The translations under genes and the position numbers were made by a program. The notes under the pieces are model-generated. The model was not told where the DNA came from, made no database searches, and saw nothing but the letters and a program-made list of their open reading frames with translations. Positions 35,204-44,065 of a stretch of DNA of 64,000 bases are shown piece after piece. The DNA is from an uncultured Desulfuromonadales bacterium (GTDB lineage: Bacteria; Desulfobacterota; Desulfuromonadia; Geobacterales; Pseudopelobacteraceae), in NCBI GenBank assembly GCA_903868145.1, contig CAIPTY010000071.1, positions 102,074-166,073 of the forward strand, written 5' to 3'. Positions within the stretch are counted from its first letter, which is position 1; every line of letters starts with the position of its first letter.

Positions 35204-36010
35204 TCATGCTGTCGCTGCAGCAGCGGGTGAAAAAGGGAGTATGGACTTGTTTTCGACCCTGTCATTTTTGGGCGGGCAGCAGTAAATTTGATCTATCGTT
35301 GCCTGGCAGAGTCGCTCCGGTGATCCATCGTAGACGATTCTGCCACTGTTCATGCCGATCACCCGACTGCAAAATTCGCGGGCGTATTCCAGTTGGTGAA
35401 GGTTTGCTACCACCGTGATGCCGTACTTCTCATTGGCATTTCGCAGGGTCTCCAGCACATTTCGTGCACTGACCGGATCGAGAGATGATATGGGCTCATC
35501 GGCCAAAATGACTTCGGGTTGCTGCGCAATTGCCCGGGCAATCGCCACCCGCTGCTTCTGGCCACCAGAGAGGCGGTCGCAACGACTGAGAGCTTCATCT
35601 TCGATGCCGACAACCTTCATGTACTCGTACAGTTCTTCATACTGATGCGTGGTGTAGTGTTTGAAGAGGGCGGGGAAGAGTGACTTGCGGTGCAACATCC
35701 CGCTGGCGATATTGTCCAGCACTGACAATCGAGAAACCAGGTTGAAACTCTGAAAAACAACGCCGATTTTTGATCGCAATCCCTTCAGCTCACCATTTCG
35801 GATCGAGCCGATATCATTACCGAGGACGTTCAAATTTCCGCCCAGAATGGCTGTAGTGGCATTGACACCCATCAGGAGCGTTGATTTACCCACCCCGGAC
35901 GGCCCGATAATACTGAGGAACTCCCCTTTGTGTATTGTCAGATCAACGTCTTTGACTACTTCTTTGCGCCCGTATCCGAGAGTAAGCTTTTCTGCGCGTA
36001 TCTGTGCCAC
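35204..36010 (-). CDS. phnC: Phosphonate ABC transporter ATPase PhnC
   Basis: 268 residues with GTG start at 36010 behind AAGGAG. Walker A IIGPSGVGKST, signature LSGGQKQRVAIARA, Walker B VILADEPISSLDP. It powers phosphonate import. It is the first gene of the phn operon and lies about 63 bases downstream of the predicted start of a Pho-box promoter. Confidence 0.95.
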   Translation of the reverse strand: MAQIRAEKLTLGYGRKEVVKDVDLTIHKGEFLSIIGPSGVGKSTLLMGVNATTAILGGNLNVLGNDIGSIRNGELKGLRSKIGVVFQSFNLVSRLSVLDNIASGMLHRKSLFPALFKHYTTHQYEELYEYMKVVGIEDEALSRCDRLSGGQKQRVAIARAIAQQPEVILADEPISSLDPVSARNVLETLRNANEKYGITVVANLHQLEYAREFCSRVIGMNSGRIVYDGSPERLCQATIDQIYCCPPKNDRVENKSILPFSPAAAATA

Positions 36011-36079
36011 ACGAAGCTCCTTAGCGTTTTTTAGGTGTATCTAAAATTTTTCCTGGACATCAACAGGATTGACCCAATG

Positions 36080-36109
36080 TAGCACCTGAATGTTACAAAC
36101 ATATTACCA
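36080..36109 (-). promoter_or_regulatory. Pho box with -10 (phn operon)
   Basis: Minus strand: TGGTAAT-ATGT-TTGTAAC-ATTCAG-GTGCTA. Same 11-bp period and -10 spacing as the other boxes. The phn operon is a classic PhoB target in other bacteria. Confidence 0.75.
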
Positions 36110-36201
36110 TGAGGTAATTATTGAGTAAAAACTGCGTCACAATCCTGTGATTCGAAGGAGGCAGCCAGTAGGCAAAAGAGGAGAGGCGTTAAAAATAAAT
36201 C

Positions 36202-36705
36202 TTAAATCCGGTTCCGATTGAGACTCGAACCGAGAAACGACCAGGCCAGCAGCAAACCGCCCAGCAGCATATAGGTCAGATAATCCGTGGGCACCCCCAG
36301 CAGCCAGTGTTTATGCCAGGGGATGTGTACCGGAGAAAAACGGGCCAGACCAAAGGCCGGATTGAGGACGAACCAGAGAAAGTCCTCTGCAATCCAGAAG
36401 ATCATCAACGCTGCAATGCAGCGGGCTTCCATTCGCCATGAAAAACTGCCCTGTATCAGGTGTGGCAGGTGGAATACCAGAAACATGAATGAAAATACCC
36501 AGGCATGGTAACCGGTCATGGCGCGTCCGCCCCAGAAAATATCCAGAAGCAGATGCTTTTCAATTCTCCACGTCGGAAGGGACGTCGCCCAACCGTGAGC
36601 CCCCTCGATCTGGATTTCTGTCTGGGCGAAAAACATGCCTAACAGCAGCACCCAGAACAGCAGCAAACCGACATGAGTCATCCGGCGTATGAACAGTGGT
36701 TTCAT
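36202..36705 (-). CDS. Integral membrane protein, unknown function
   Basis: 167 residues from ATG 36705, which overlaps the upstream stop (ATGA) and has GGAG ahead. About four membrane helices (near VGLLLFWVLLLGMFF, GYHAWVFSFMFLVFHL, CIAALMIFWIAEDFLWF, DYLTYMLLGGLLLAWSF), with an external-looking loop EIQIEGAHGWATSLPTWRIE. Not recognised. Coupling to the MGDG-like glycosyltransferase and a shared Pho box suggest a role in glycolipid synthesis or handling (inference). Confidence 0.78.
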   Translation of the reverse strand: MKPLFIRRMTHVGLLLFWVLLLGMFFAQTEIQIEGAHGWATSLPTWRIEKHLLLDIFWGGRAMTGYHAWVFSFMFLVFHLPHLIQGSFSWRMEARCIAALMIFWIAEDFLWFVLNPAFGLARFSPVHIPWHKHWLLGVPTDYLTYMLLGGLLLAWSFLGSSLNRNRI

Positions 36706-37859
36706 GGGGTTTCTCCTGATGATCGCGCAAGGACGCAATCTATAACGGTGCGGGCTGAGTCGGGTCGGCCAAGCTGACGTGCCTTTTCGCGCATGATCTC
36801 CAATCGCCCTGGTTCATTGAGCAGCAGCTTTACGCGCCAGACGACGGCGCTGGCGTCACTGGCCTTCAGCGCAGCGCCCTGCTCCAGCAGGAAATCGGCG
36901 TTACGCTCCTCCTGACCCGGAATGGGAGAGGCAATAATCATCGGCAGACCCATGGCCAGACATTCCGATGTCGTTAATCCGCCCGGCTTGGTGATCGCAA
37001 GATCACTGGCAGTCATGACCCGCTCAATCGTGGTGATAAACCCCAGCGGAAATAATCGTCCCTGGTAACGGGTCGCCAGTGCATTCAGCTTCTTGAGCAA
37101 CGTGTCATTCCTGCCTGCCATCGCCACTATCTGTAGTGCTTCGTCCATGCCGAGCAGGCGTTCGGCGAGTTTGACGCTGTCACCAACTCCGGCGCCCCCC
37201 GACATCATCAGGAGTGTCGTGCGGGTCGGATCGAGTCCGAGTTCACGGGCGCATTCAGCCCGTGACAGTTCCTCCCTGAACACCGGCATGATCGGAATGC
37301 CGGTCACATGGACATCTTTCGCCGGGAGGCCCCGTTCTGCCATGCGCCAGGCCAGTTCATCATGGGCAGCGCAATAGCCGCTCATCCCCGTGTGAATCCA
37401 GAGGGCATGCAGATCGAAATCAGTTACCTGAACCCACACCGGCTTATGAAATTTCCCTTTTTTGATCCGGCGGGAGAGAAGCTGCGCAGGAAGGAAGTGG
37501 GTGCAGATGACATGATCGGGCGCAATCTCAATCAATGCATTTTTCAATTTACGGGTGTTGAGCGTTTCGATGGCGCTTCGCAGGCGAGAGAGAGATGAAT
37601 CAATATTTTCACGGTCAGTCCGGTCGTAGAGATAACCCCATAAGGCAGGATGCTGCTCAATTATTTTGATATAGGTTTCGGTATAGATGGTACGGAACAG
37701 TTTGGGTACAAGTTCCATCAGATCGACATGAACCACCTCGACATCCGGATACCACAGATCGGCAGCGGCCTTGAGCGCCTGGGCCGCCCGGACATGCCCG
37801 GAACCGGCTGACACGCTGAAAATGGCAATCCGCTCGATTTTCCCGGAATGTTTTGTCAT
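36702..37859 (-). CDS. MGDG synthase-like glycosyltransferase (GT28-type)
   Basis: 385 residues. The N-terminal SAGSGHVRAA (residues 17-26) and the C-terminal nucleotide-sugar site ITKPGGLTTSECLAMGLP with GGAGVGDSV are the marks of monogalactosyl/glucosyl-diacylglycerol synthases (UgtP/MGD). It would transfer a sugar to diacylglycerol at the inner membrane face. AGGA lies 7 bases before ATG. A strong Pho box stands 29 bases upstream of the start region. In other bacteria such enzymes make glycolipids that replace phospholipids when phosphate is scarce. Confidence 0.88.
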   Translation of the reverse strand: MTKHSGKIERIAIFSVSAGSGHVRAAQALKAAADLWYPDVEVVHVDLMELVPKLFRTIYTETYIKIIEQHPALWGYLYDRTDRENIDSSLSRLRSAIETLNTRKLKNALIEIAPDHVICTHFLPAQLLSRRIKKGKFHKPVWVQVTDFDLHALWIHTGMSGYCAAHDELAWRMAERGLPAKDVHVTGIPIMPVFREELSRAECARELGLDPTRTTLLMMSGGAGVGDSVKLAERLLGMDEALQIVAMAGRNDTLLKKLNALATRYQGRLFPLGFITTIERVMTASDLAITKPGGLTTSECLAMGLPMIIASPIPGQEERNADFLLEQGAALKASDASAVVWRVKLLLNEPGRLEIMREKARQLGRPDSARTVIDCVLARSSGETP

Positions 37860-37894
37860 GTATTATCCTGTTAATACGTGTTTGAAAAACACTG

Positions 37895-37924
37895 TAGCAT
37901 CATAATGTTACATATATATTGCGG
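37895..37924 (-). promoter_or_regulatory. Pho box with -10 (glycosyltransferase operon)
   Basis: Minus strand: CCGCAAT-ATAT-ATGTAAC-ATTATG-ATGCTA. The first 18 bases are identical to the box at 49554-49583. Confidence 0.75.
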
Positions 37925-37982
37925 TTTGGTGATCGTTTTGAAAATTTATGGGGTGGTAAGAGGAATATACGCTGCGTACCCT

Positions 37983-39275
37983 CTACCTCCTCGTCCCCCG
38001 CTTTTCAAAAATTCGTAAAATGACGAACGTAAGCCACGCCACAATCAGCATGCCGATGGAAAATATGCTGTATGCGACCGGCCAGGGGATATCCTTAGTC
38101 ATCATCGAAAACTCCGACATGCCGCCGATGCCGGCAATGACATTGAGCGGCATAAAGATGACGCTGAGGATCGTCAGACGGTACAGCACGCGGTTCTGGT
38201 TGATGTTGATGAAGCCGACGGTGGCGTCCATAAGGAAGTTAATTTTGTCGAACAAAAATGAGGTATGGCCATCCAGCGACTCGATATCTCGCAGGATCTG
38301 CTGCGCATCTTCCAACTGGTTTGCGGAAAGAAGTTTTCTGCGCATCAGGAAGGAGAGCGCCCGGCGGGTGTCGAGTACGTTCCTGCGGATGCGGCCGTTC
38401 AGGTCTTCCTCTTCTGCAATGTCGGAAAGGGTTTTAGCTGCTTCTTTGTCAGACATGGTCTCACTGAGCACTTTCTTCCCGACTACACCGAGCGAGGCAT
38501 AGATTTCCTCCAACGAATCAGCCGAATATTCAGCATCGGCAGCATACAAATCAAGCAGCATCCCCATACCATCAGAAACATAGCCTGCCTGGATACGCGC
38601 TCGCAGACGTTGCAGGCGGAACACCGGCAGTTCTTCTCCCCGCACCGAAAACAAGATATTGTGGAACAGTATGAACGCCACTGGCACGTTGCGGGAATCA
38701 CCCTCTCGATCAAGCAAAAAATCAGAGTGCAGATGAATCTCACTGCTTTCTTCCACATAAAAGCGGGCGCTTGATTCTATGTCGGTAAGATTTTCCGGAT
38801 CGGGAAGTTCCAACCCGAAATAGTGACCGATCTTGCGGCGATCAGATTTGGTCGACCCGACCAGATCGACCCAAATCGGCTTGATGCCTTCAAGATCTTC
38901 AACCGATTCGATAGTGGTCTGACTCAAGCGTCCCTGCGCCAGTTCAAAGGCATTGACCACGCATGCAGAGCCAAGATAGCTGCTGCGACTAGCCAGGGTG
39001 TCACGAGTGGTATCTGAGACCTCATCAAGTAGATCATCTACGCGTTCATCGTCGATCTGCCCCCAGACAAGAAAAAGTTCCTCCGGTGAAAGTTCATCGA
39101 GAATCAGTGCGATAGCTGGCAAATCCAGCCGGGCAAGGAGATCCCGCAACTCGATCAGGTGCTGCTTTTGTACCATTGATTCTACCAGATCGTGGCGCGG
39201 CATGGCCTGCTTGTTAACCATTTCTTCGACAAGCCTTTGTTTGGAAAGCAGTTCCTGAATAGTGTGCAGTGACAT
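37983..39275 (-). CDS. CorA-like divalent cation transporter with MgtE-N-like domain
   Basis: 430 residues. Residues 1-~110 (HLIELRDLLARLDLPAIALILDEL, EELFLVWGQID) resemble the MgtE intracellular N-domain. A CorA cytoplasmic funnel follows (about 130-360), then two C-terminal membrane helices (FMPLNVIAGIGG and VAYSIFSIGMLIVAWLTFVIL). The CorA signature GMN is GMS here (GGMSEF), so ion choice may differ from Mg2+. Likely an inner-membrane metal channel. No operon partner; AAAGG ribosome site. Confidence 0.85.
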   Translation of the reverse strand: MSLHTIQELLSKQRLVEEMVNKQAMPRHDLVESMVQKQHLIELRDLLARLDLPAIALILDELSPEELFLVWGQIDDERVDDLLDEVSDTTRDTLASRSSYLGSACVVNAFELAQGRLSQTTIESVEDLEGIKPIWVDLVGSTKSDRRKIGHYFGLELPDPENLTDIESSARFYVEESSEIHLHSDFLLDREGDSRNVPVAFILFHNILFSVRGEELPVFRLQRLRARIQAGYVSDGMGMLLDLYAADAEYSADSLEEIYASLGVVGKKVLSETMSDKEAAKTLSDIAEEEDLNGRIRRNVLDTRRALSFLMRRKLLSANQLEDAQQILRDIESLDGHTSFLFDKINFLMDATVGFININQNRVLYRLTILSVIFMPLNVIAGIGGMSEFSMMTKDIPWPVAYSIFSIGMLIVAWLTFVILRIFEKRGTRR

Positions 39276-39372
39276 GTGAGCGTACCTTTCTGCTCGATGT
39301 ATAGTGATGTACGCCGCAATTTGAAAGCATTTTATTGTCGAGCCGGATGGAATTCACACAACATTTACTTCC

Positions 39373-39402
39373 TCGCAACATATCTGTAACAGGGATATGC
39401 TA
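39373..39402 (+). promoter_or_regulatory. Pho box with -10 (small gene-ppk)
   Basis: TCGCAAC-ATAT-CTGTAAC-AGGGAT-ATGCTA. Predicted transcript starts about 29 bases before ATG 39438. Confidence 0.75.
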
Positions 39403-39437
39403 AAAGAACGCGCTAAACAATAAACAGGAGAATGAAC

Positions 39438-39617
39438 ATGACATTCGCTCAAATCAAGCAGATCGCTATCGAACATGGCATCAAAATTGTCGGTGTAAAA
39501 AAGCAGGAGATCGTCAGGGCTATCCAGAAGCAGGAAGGCAATATCCCCTGTTTTGCCACCGGCATGTTAGATCACTGCGGTCAGCCGCACTGCCTCTGGC
39601 TTGAAGTCTGTGAATGA
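39438..39617 (+). CDS. Small SAP/Rho-N-like protein with Cys-rich tail (59 aa)
   Basis: ATG 39438 has AGGAG 7 bases upstream; the ATG at 39432 is too close to that site. Residues 1-32 (MTFAQIKQIAIEHGIKIVG, then KKQEIVRAIQ) form a SAP/Rho-N-like helix-turn-helix that usually binds nucleic acid. The tail has four cysteines (CFATG, HCGQPHC, EVC) that may bind metal. First gene after the Pho box, and its stop overlaps the ppk start (ATGA), so it is translated with ppk. Role unknown. Confidence 0.78.
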   Translation: MTFAQIKQIAIEHGIKIVGVKKQEIVRAIQKQEGNIPCFATGMLDHCGQPHCLWLEVCE

Positions 39618-41800
39618 GAAGCAGACGCGCTGCTGAGCCCGGTACCGGAAAAACGATAAAAAAACTGGCTGAAATAAACATTGCCGACTCCTGCTGGTAT
39701 CTCAACCGTGAGTTGACTTGGCTGGAATTCAACAGCCGCGTGCTGCATGAAGCGGAAGACGTGCGCACGCCGCTACTGGAGCGCCTCAAGTTCATCGCCA
39801 TCGTAAGCGCCAACCTTGATGAGTTTTTCATGAAGCGTATCGGCGGCCTTAAACAACAGGTCGCAGCAGGCATGCGAGAAGTGAGCATTGATGGGCTTTC
39901 GCCACTCCAGCAGATACACGAGTGCTACAAAAGTATTCGAAATTTGGAAAGCAGAAAATATGATGTATTGCAGCAGGTTCTTGAACTGCTCGATGAGCAG
40001 GGGATACGAATTTCCAGAATAAAGGATCTGACTGCTCGAGAGAGGAAAAAGCTTCGTATTCACTTTGCAACCGATATATACCCACTACTGACACCCCAGT
40101 CTATTGATCCTGCTCATCCGTTTCCATTTATATCAAACCTGTCACTTAATCTGCTGCTTACTTTGAATAGCCCTTCAGGGTCTGATATGCAGTTGGCTCG
40201 CGTCAAGGTGCCGGTCGGATCAGGCACATCCAGATTCATTACTGTTCCTGGCAAAACTGATTGTTTTGTACGCCTTGAAGAGCTGCTTTGCTGCAATCTT
40301 GATATGCTGTTTCCCGGCATGGAGGTTGTACGCTGCGATCTGTTTCGTGTTACTCGGAATGCCAATACAGAGCAGGACGAGGAAGAAGCGGACGATCTGG
40401 TGGAAATGATTGAGTCGGAGCTAAAAGAGAGGCGTTTTGCGCCAATCGTACGATTGGAGGTTCTTGAAGACATTCCTGCGTTTCAACGCGGCAGACTGGC
40501 TGCAGAGCTTACTATTAACGAAAATGACGATGTATTCTTTGTTCCGAAATTGTTAGCCATGCGCGACCTGTTTGAGCTTGCAAAACTTGATTATCCACAT
40601 CTGCATGACCCACCGCATCATCCGATTGTCCATCCACAACTGGAAACATCACGCAACATATTTCACATCATCCGTGATGCCGGTTCCATTCTTCTGCAAC
40701 ACCCATACGAATCATTTTCATCTTCAGTTGAACGCTTTCTGCGCGATGCCGCGATAGATCCCAAGGTACATGGCATCAAAATGACGCTCTATCGCACTTC
40801 CAGCCAGAGCCGTATCATTGAAGCCCTGCTAATGGCTGCCCAAAACGGAAAACAGGTGGCTGTTGTCGTGGAGCTGAAGGCACGCTTTGACGAAGCTACC
40901 AATATCCGCCTGGCCGAACTGTTGGAACAGGCTGGTGTTCATGTCACATATGGTGTGGTTGGACTCAAAACCCACTGCAAGGTGATCATGATAGTACGTC
41001 GCGACTTTAACGCTCTAAGGCGCTACGTCCATATCGGTACCGGTAATTATCATGCCGACACGGCCCGTATCTATAGCGATATCAGTCTGTTAAGCAGTGG
41101 TGACGCTCTTGGCAATGACGTCACGGAGCTGTTCAACTACCTGACGACCGGATTTAAGCCACGGAGGAAATACAGCCGTTTGTTGACCGCCCCCCGATTC
41201 CTCAAGCAGGCGCTGATAGCTAAAATTGAGCGGGAAATCGCACTGCACAGTGAAAATGGCGGTGGCTTGATTCAATTCAAGATAAATGCGCTTGAAGATG
41301 GAGACATTGTCAAAGCGCTTTACCTGGCGTCTCAAGCTGGAGTCAAGATCGACTTGATCGTGCGCGATACTTGCCGTCTGCGCCCCGGCATTGCGGGCCT
41401 ATCGGATACGATTCGGGTCATCAGCATTGTCGGGCGCTTTCTGGAACACTCACGAATCTACTACTTCAGAAACGGCGGTGAGGAAGAGTATTTCATCTCC
41501 TCAGCTGATGCCATGAAGCGTAACCTGGAAGCGCGGGTGGAGGTGCTCTGCCCGGTGAATACTCCCGAACTTGCTCGTGAAATTCGATCCATCCTCGACA
41601 TCCACTTAAGAGATACACGCTCTGCCTGGGATATGCAGGCTGATGGGAGTTACGTCCAGCGAATTAATAACGATCCTGACATTGTGGATCTCGGTAGCCA
41701 TTGTCAATTGATTGAACAAGCGGATAAACGGGTTGCGCAGTATCGGAAAAGAATGAAGAAAAAAAAGAGTTCAATGACAGAGATAGATAATCACAGTTGA
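39614..41800 (+). CDS. ppk: Polyphosphate kinase PPK1
   Basis: 728 residues, normal for PPK1. N-terminal domain WYLNRELTWLEFNSRVLHEA, head and two phospholipase-D-like catalytic domains. The autophosphorylated histidine lies in LKTHCKVIMIVRRD and the second catalytic histidine in LEHSRIYYF. It makes polyphosphate from ATP at the membrane and can run in reverse. ppk and ppx (7427-8956) are in different places, so polymer synthesis and breakdown are separately controlled here; only ppk has a strong Pho box. Confidence 0.96.
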   Translation: MRSRRAAEPGTGKTIKKLAEINIADSCWYLNRELTWLEFNSRVLHEAEDVRTPLLERLKFIAIVSANLDEFFMKRIGGLKQQVAAGMREVSIDGLSPLQQIHECYKSIRNLESRKYDVLQQVLELLDEQGIRISRIKDLTARERKKLRIHFATDIYPLLTPQSIDPAHPFPFISNLSLNLLLTLNSPSGSDMQLARVKVPVGSGTSRFITVPGKTDCFVRLEELLCCNLDMLFPGMEVVRCDLFRVTRNANTEQDEEEADDLVEMIESELKERRFAPIVRLEVLEDIPAFQRGRLAAELTINENDDVFFVPKLLAMRDLFELAKLDYPHLHDPPHHPIVHPQLETSRNIFHIIRDAGSILLQHPYESFSSSVERFLRDAAIDPKVHGIKMTLYRTSSQSRIIEALLMAAQNGKQVAVVVELKARFDEATNIRLAELLEQAGVHVTYGVVGLKTHCKVIMIVRRDFNALRRYVHIGTGNYHADTARIYSDISLLSSGDALGNDVTELFNYLTTGFKPRRKYSRLLTAPRFLKQALIAKIEREIALHSENGGGLIQFKINALEDGDIVKALYLASQAGVKIDLIVRDTCRLRPGIAGLSDTIRVISIVGRFLEHSRIYYFRNGGEEEYFISSADAMKRNLEARVEVLCPVNTPELAREIRSILDIHLRDTRSAWDMQADGSYVQRINNDPDIVDLGSHCQLIEQADKRVAQYRKRMKKKKSSMTEIDNHS

Positions 41801-41815
41801 GCAAGGGAGGTTTGC

Positions 41816-42037
41816 ATGAAACTGGAGGAAATCAAACATAGCGATAAACAGATGAAGACAGCCGTAGCGGCGTTGAATGATTTTCAGGAAAAACCATACA
41901 TCAGCCACCAGTGGGGAGAACTTGTCTTTCGCTTAAGCAAGGACAGTGACCCTGAATTGCGCGAAAAAATGTGCCGTGAGATGAACATTCTGGATAAAGA
42001 TCCTGGATTCAACGTATTCAGGACAAGTGCCAAGTGA
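41816..42037 (+). CDS. Small hypothetical protein (73 aa)
   Basis: GGGAGG precedes ATG 41816, 15 bp after ppk. The product is acidic/basic mixed and helical (MKLEEIKHSDKQMKTAVAAL, YISHQWGELVFRL), soluble, with no recognised domain. Probably cotranscribed with ppk. Function unknown. Confidence 0.72.
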   Translation: MKLEEIKHSDKQMKTAVAALNDFQEKPYISHQWGELVFRLSKDSDPELREKMCREMNILDKDPGFNVFRTSAK

Positions 42038-42084
42038 CAAATGAAAGCGTGAATGCCGCAAACTATTATTCAAGGTGATTTTCC

Positions 42085-43227
42085 ATGATAACTACAGAAG
42101 AATTGCAGGAGCTTGCAGTTACCCACGGCACCCCGTTGTTCGTGATTGATCATGATGAACTGCGAACCAACTATGCAACGTTCAAAAAGCATCTTCCCCG
42201 TGTTCAGGCGTATTACGCTGTCAAGGCCAATCCTGATCCAGCTATCGTAAAAACCTTATTTGATGCAGGTGCAAGCTTTGATGTGGCGTCAATGCCAGAG
42301 TTTATGGTGGTTCACGAGATTATCAAGGATATGCCTGATAAGGAGCGACAGGATTGGATCTGGGACAAGATTATCTATGCGAATCCGATCAAGGCAAATG
42401 AGACACTGATAGAGCTTGACAAATACAAGCCGCTGGTCACCTTTGACAATCGTGAAGAGATAACTAAAATCAAACAGTACGCACCACATTCAGGTCTTGT
42501 GCTCCGCCTCAGGGTTACCAACACCGGAGCCATGGTGGAACTCTCCTCGAAATTTGGCGCTGGACCGGGAGAGGCAGTCGATCTTATTCTGGAGGCAGTG
42601 CAAGCCGGGCTTGCCGTCGAGGGTTTGAGCTTTCATGTAGGGAGCCAGACCACCAATTTCGAAAACTTTGTACAGGCCATCAATCTCTCGGCACATATAT
42701 TCAGGGAGGCAAGAGAGCGAGGTTACGACAAAATGAATCTGCTGGATATCGGTGGCGGTTTTCCAGCACCCTACGATGATTCAGTCAAACCTTTGAGCGA
42801 ACTGGCCCGAAAGATAAATGCCGAACTGGACAGACTCTTTGCGCCGGAAATAGAAATTCTGGCAGAACCGGGTAGATTTATGGTTGCGACTGCTGGAACG
42901 GCAGTCTCGAAAATCATCGGCAAAGCGGTACGCGATGGAAAACTCTGCTACTACATTGATGATGGTGTCTATCACACCTTTTCCGGGATCATCTTCGACC
43001 ACTGTCAATACCAGATGGAATCATTCAAGAAAGGCCCAACACAGATCTGCACGGTATTCGGCCCCACCTGTGACGCGCTCGACGTGATTTCGATGGCGGA
43101 AGATCTGCCCTTTAATCTGCAACGTGGTGACCTGCTCTATAGCAGGAATATCGGTGCCTACAGCGGGGCATCGTCGACCTATTTCAACGGTTTTTCGCCA
43201 GCAACTGTTATCCATGTCAATCGGTAA
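42085..43227 (+). CDS. Type III ornithine/lysine decarboxylase (fold III PLP)
   Basis: 380 residues of the alanine-racemase-fold decarboxylases. PLP lysine is Lys47 in AYYAVKANPDP; LDIGGGFP and AEPGRFMVA bind the cofactor, and FGPTCDALD carries the cysteine/aspartate that complete the second active-site half. Ornithine (or lysine) to putrescine (or cadaverine). It would supply putrescine to the carboxynorspermidine enzymes at 4.8-7.3 kb. Eukaryote-like ODC group rather than the large bacterial SpeC fold. Confidence 0.9.
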   Translation: MITTEELQELAVTHGTPLFVIDHDELRTNYATFKKHLPRVQAYYAVKANPDPAIVKTLFDAGASFDVASMPEFMVVHEIIKDMPDKERQDWIWDKIIYANPIKANETLIELDKYKPLVTFDNREEITKIKQYAPHSGLVLRLRVTNTGAMVELSSKFGAGPGEAVDLILEAVQAGLAVEGLSFHVGSQTTNFENFVQAINLSAHIFREARERGYDKMNLLDIGGGFPAPYDDSVKPLSELARKINAELDRLFAPEIEILAEPGRFMVATAGTAVSKIIGKAVRDGKLCYYIDDGVYHTFSGIIFDHCQYQMESFKKGPTQICTVFGPTCDALDVISMAEDLPFNLQRGDLLYSRNIGAYSGASSTYFNGFSPATVIHVNR

Positions 43228-43299
43228 TCGGGATTTAACAACTATGGTAGCGAAAACCGGTTCTCTCAACGAAATACTCTAAAATAAAGGGGAACGTCC

Positions 43300-43737
43300 A
43301 TGGAACGAAAAATCAAGGTGCTTTTTGTCTGTATTCATAACAGTGCTCGCAGTCAGATAGCCGAAGCATTTTTAAAAATAATCGGCGGCGACCGTTTTGA
43401 GTCGCAGAGTTCTGGACTTGAACCGGGAATACTAAATCCGTTAGCGGTCGACGTTATGCGTGAGCTTGGAGTAGATATATCCACCAATCAAACCAAAAGT
43501 GTGTTTGACTTTTTCAAGACTGGAGAACTTTTTGATTATGTTGTTACCGTCTGCGACGGTGCCAGTGCCGAGAAATGCCCAGTTTTTCCTGGAATCACAA
43601 CGCGGATTCACTGGAGTTTCGAAGATCCTGCCGCTTTAGAAGGTGACCATGAAGCAAAACTTGCCGCTGCTCGTAAAATCAGGAATGAAATTCAGGATGC
43701 AGTAAAGGTATTTGTGGAACACATTATTCAAAGTTGA
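43300..43737 (+). CDS. arsC: Arsenate reductase, thioredoxin-coupled ArsC
   Basis: 145 residues of the low-molecular-weight phosphatase fold. P-loop CIHNSARSQ with Cys11, and Cys85 and Cys93 in TVCDGASAEKCP, correspond to Cys10/82/89 of the thioredoxin-linked ArsC. It reduces arsenate to arsenite. No arsR or arsenite pump is adjacent. Arsenate is a phosphate analogue, so a place among phosphorus genes is notable. Confidence 0.88.
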   Translation: MERKIKVLFVCIHNSARSQIAEAFLKIIGGDRFESQSSGLEPGILNPLAVDVMRELGVDISTNQTKSVFDFFKTGELFDYVVTVCDGASAEKCPVFPGITTRIHWSFEDPAALEGDHEAKLAAARKIRNEIQDAVKVFVEHIIQS

Positions 43738-44065
43738 AATATTTCTTAGCCGACAACCAATTATGAACACTGCAAGATAAATTCTATTCATAGGATGTCT
43801 ATTGAACTGCCACAGAGTTTTATTGCAATGGAAATTTAATGACAAATTAACTGTAATAGATAGCAGCGGATAATGTTTTAGAAAAATGCCGGATTCCCTG
43901 TTGTGGGTTTCCGGCTTTTATTTGAAAAATTACAAGCTGCGGAAGAAATTTAGCACTGAAAAAAGGGGGATAGGCTAGATGATGATTAACAGCACTGCAT
44001 AAAAAAGTTATCGGAAAACTTACCCGGCTATGTTGCTAAAAAAAACCATAAGGACATAAAACCAC
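43738..44065. other. Gene-free spacer
   Basis: 328 bp between arsC and the PIN-PhoH gene. Apart from the terminator at 43888-43920 it is AT-rich; I see no credible ORF, no Pho box and no repeat. The promoter of the downstream gene probably lies near 43970-44040, but no clear boxes stand out. Confidence 0.6.
43888..43920 (+). terminator. Rho-independent terminator
   Basis: GCCGGA pairs with TCCGGC (inner CCC/GGG may extend it), followed by TTTTATTT. It sits 150 bp after arsC. Confidence 0.7.

Noticed and set aside
43738..44065. Pho box for the PIN-PhoH gene
   Set aside because: The gene name suggests phosphate control, but no NTGTAAC core with a spaced -10 is present.
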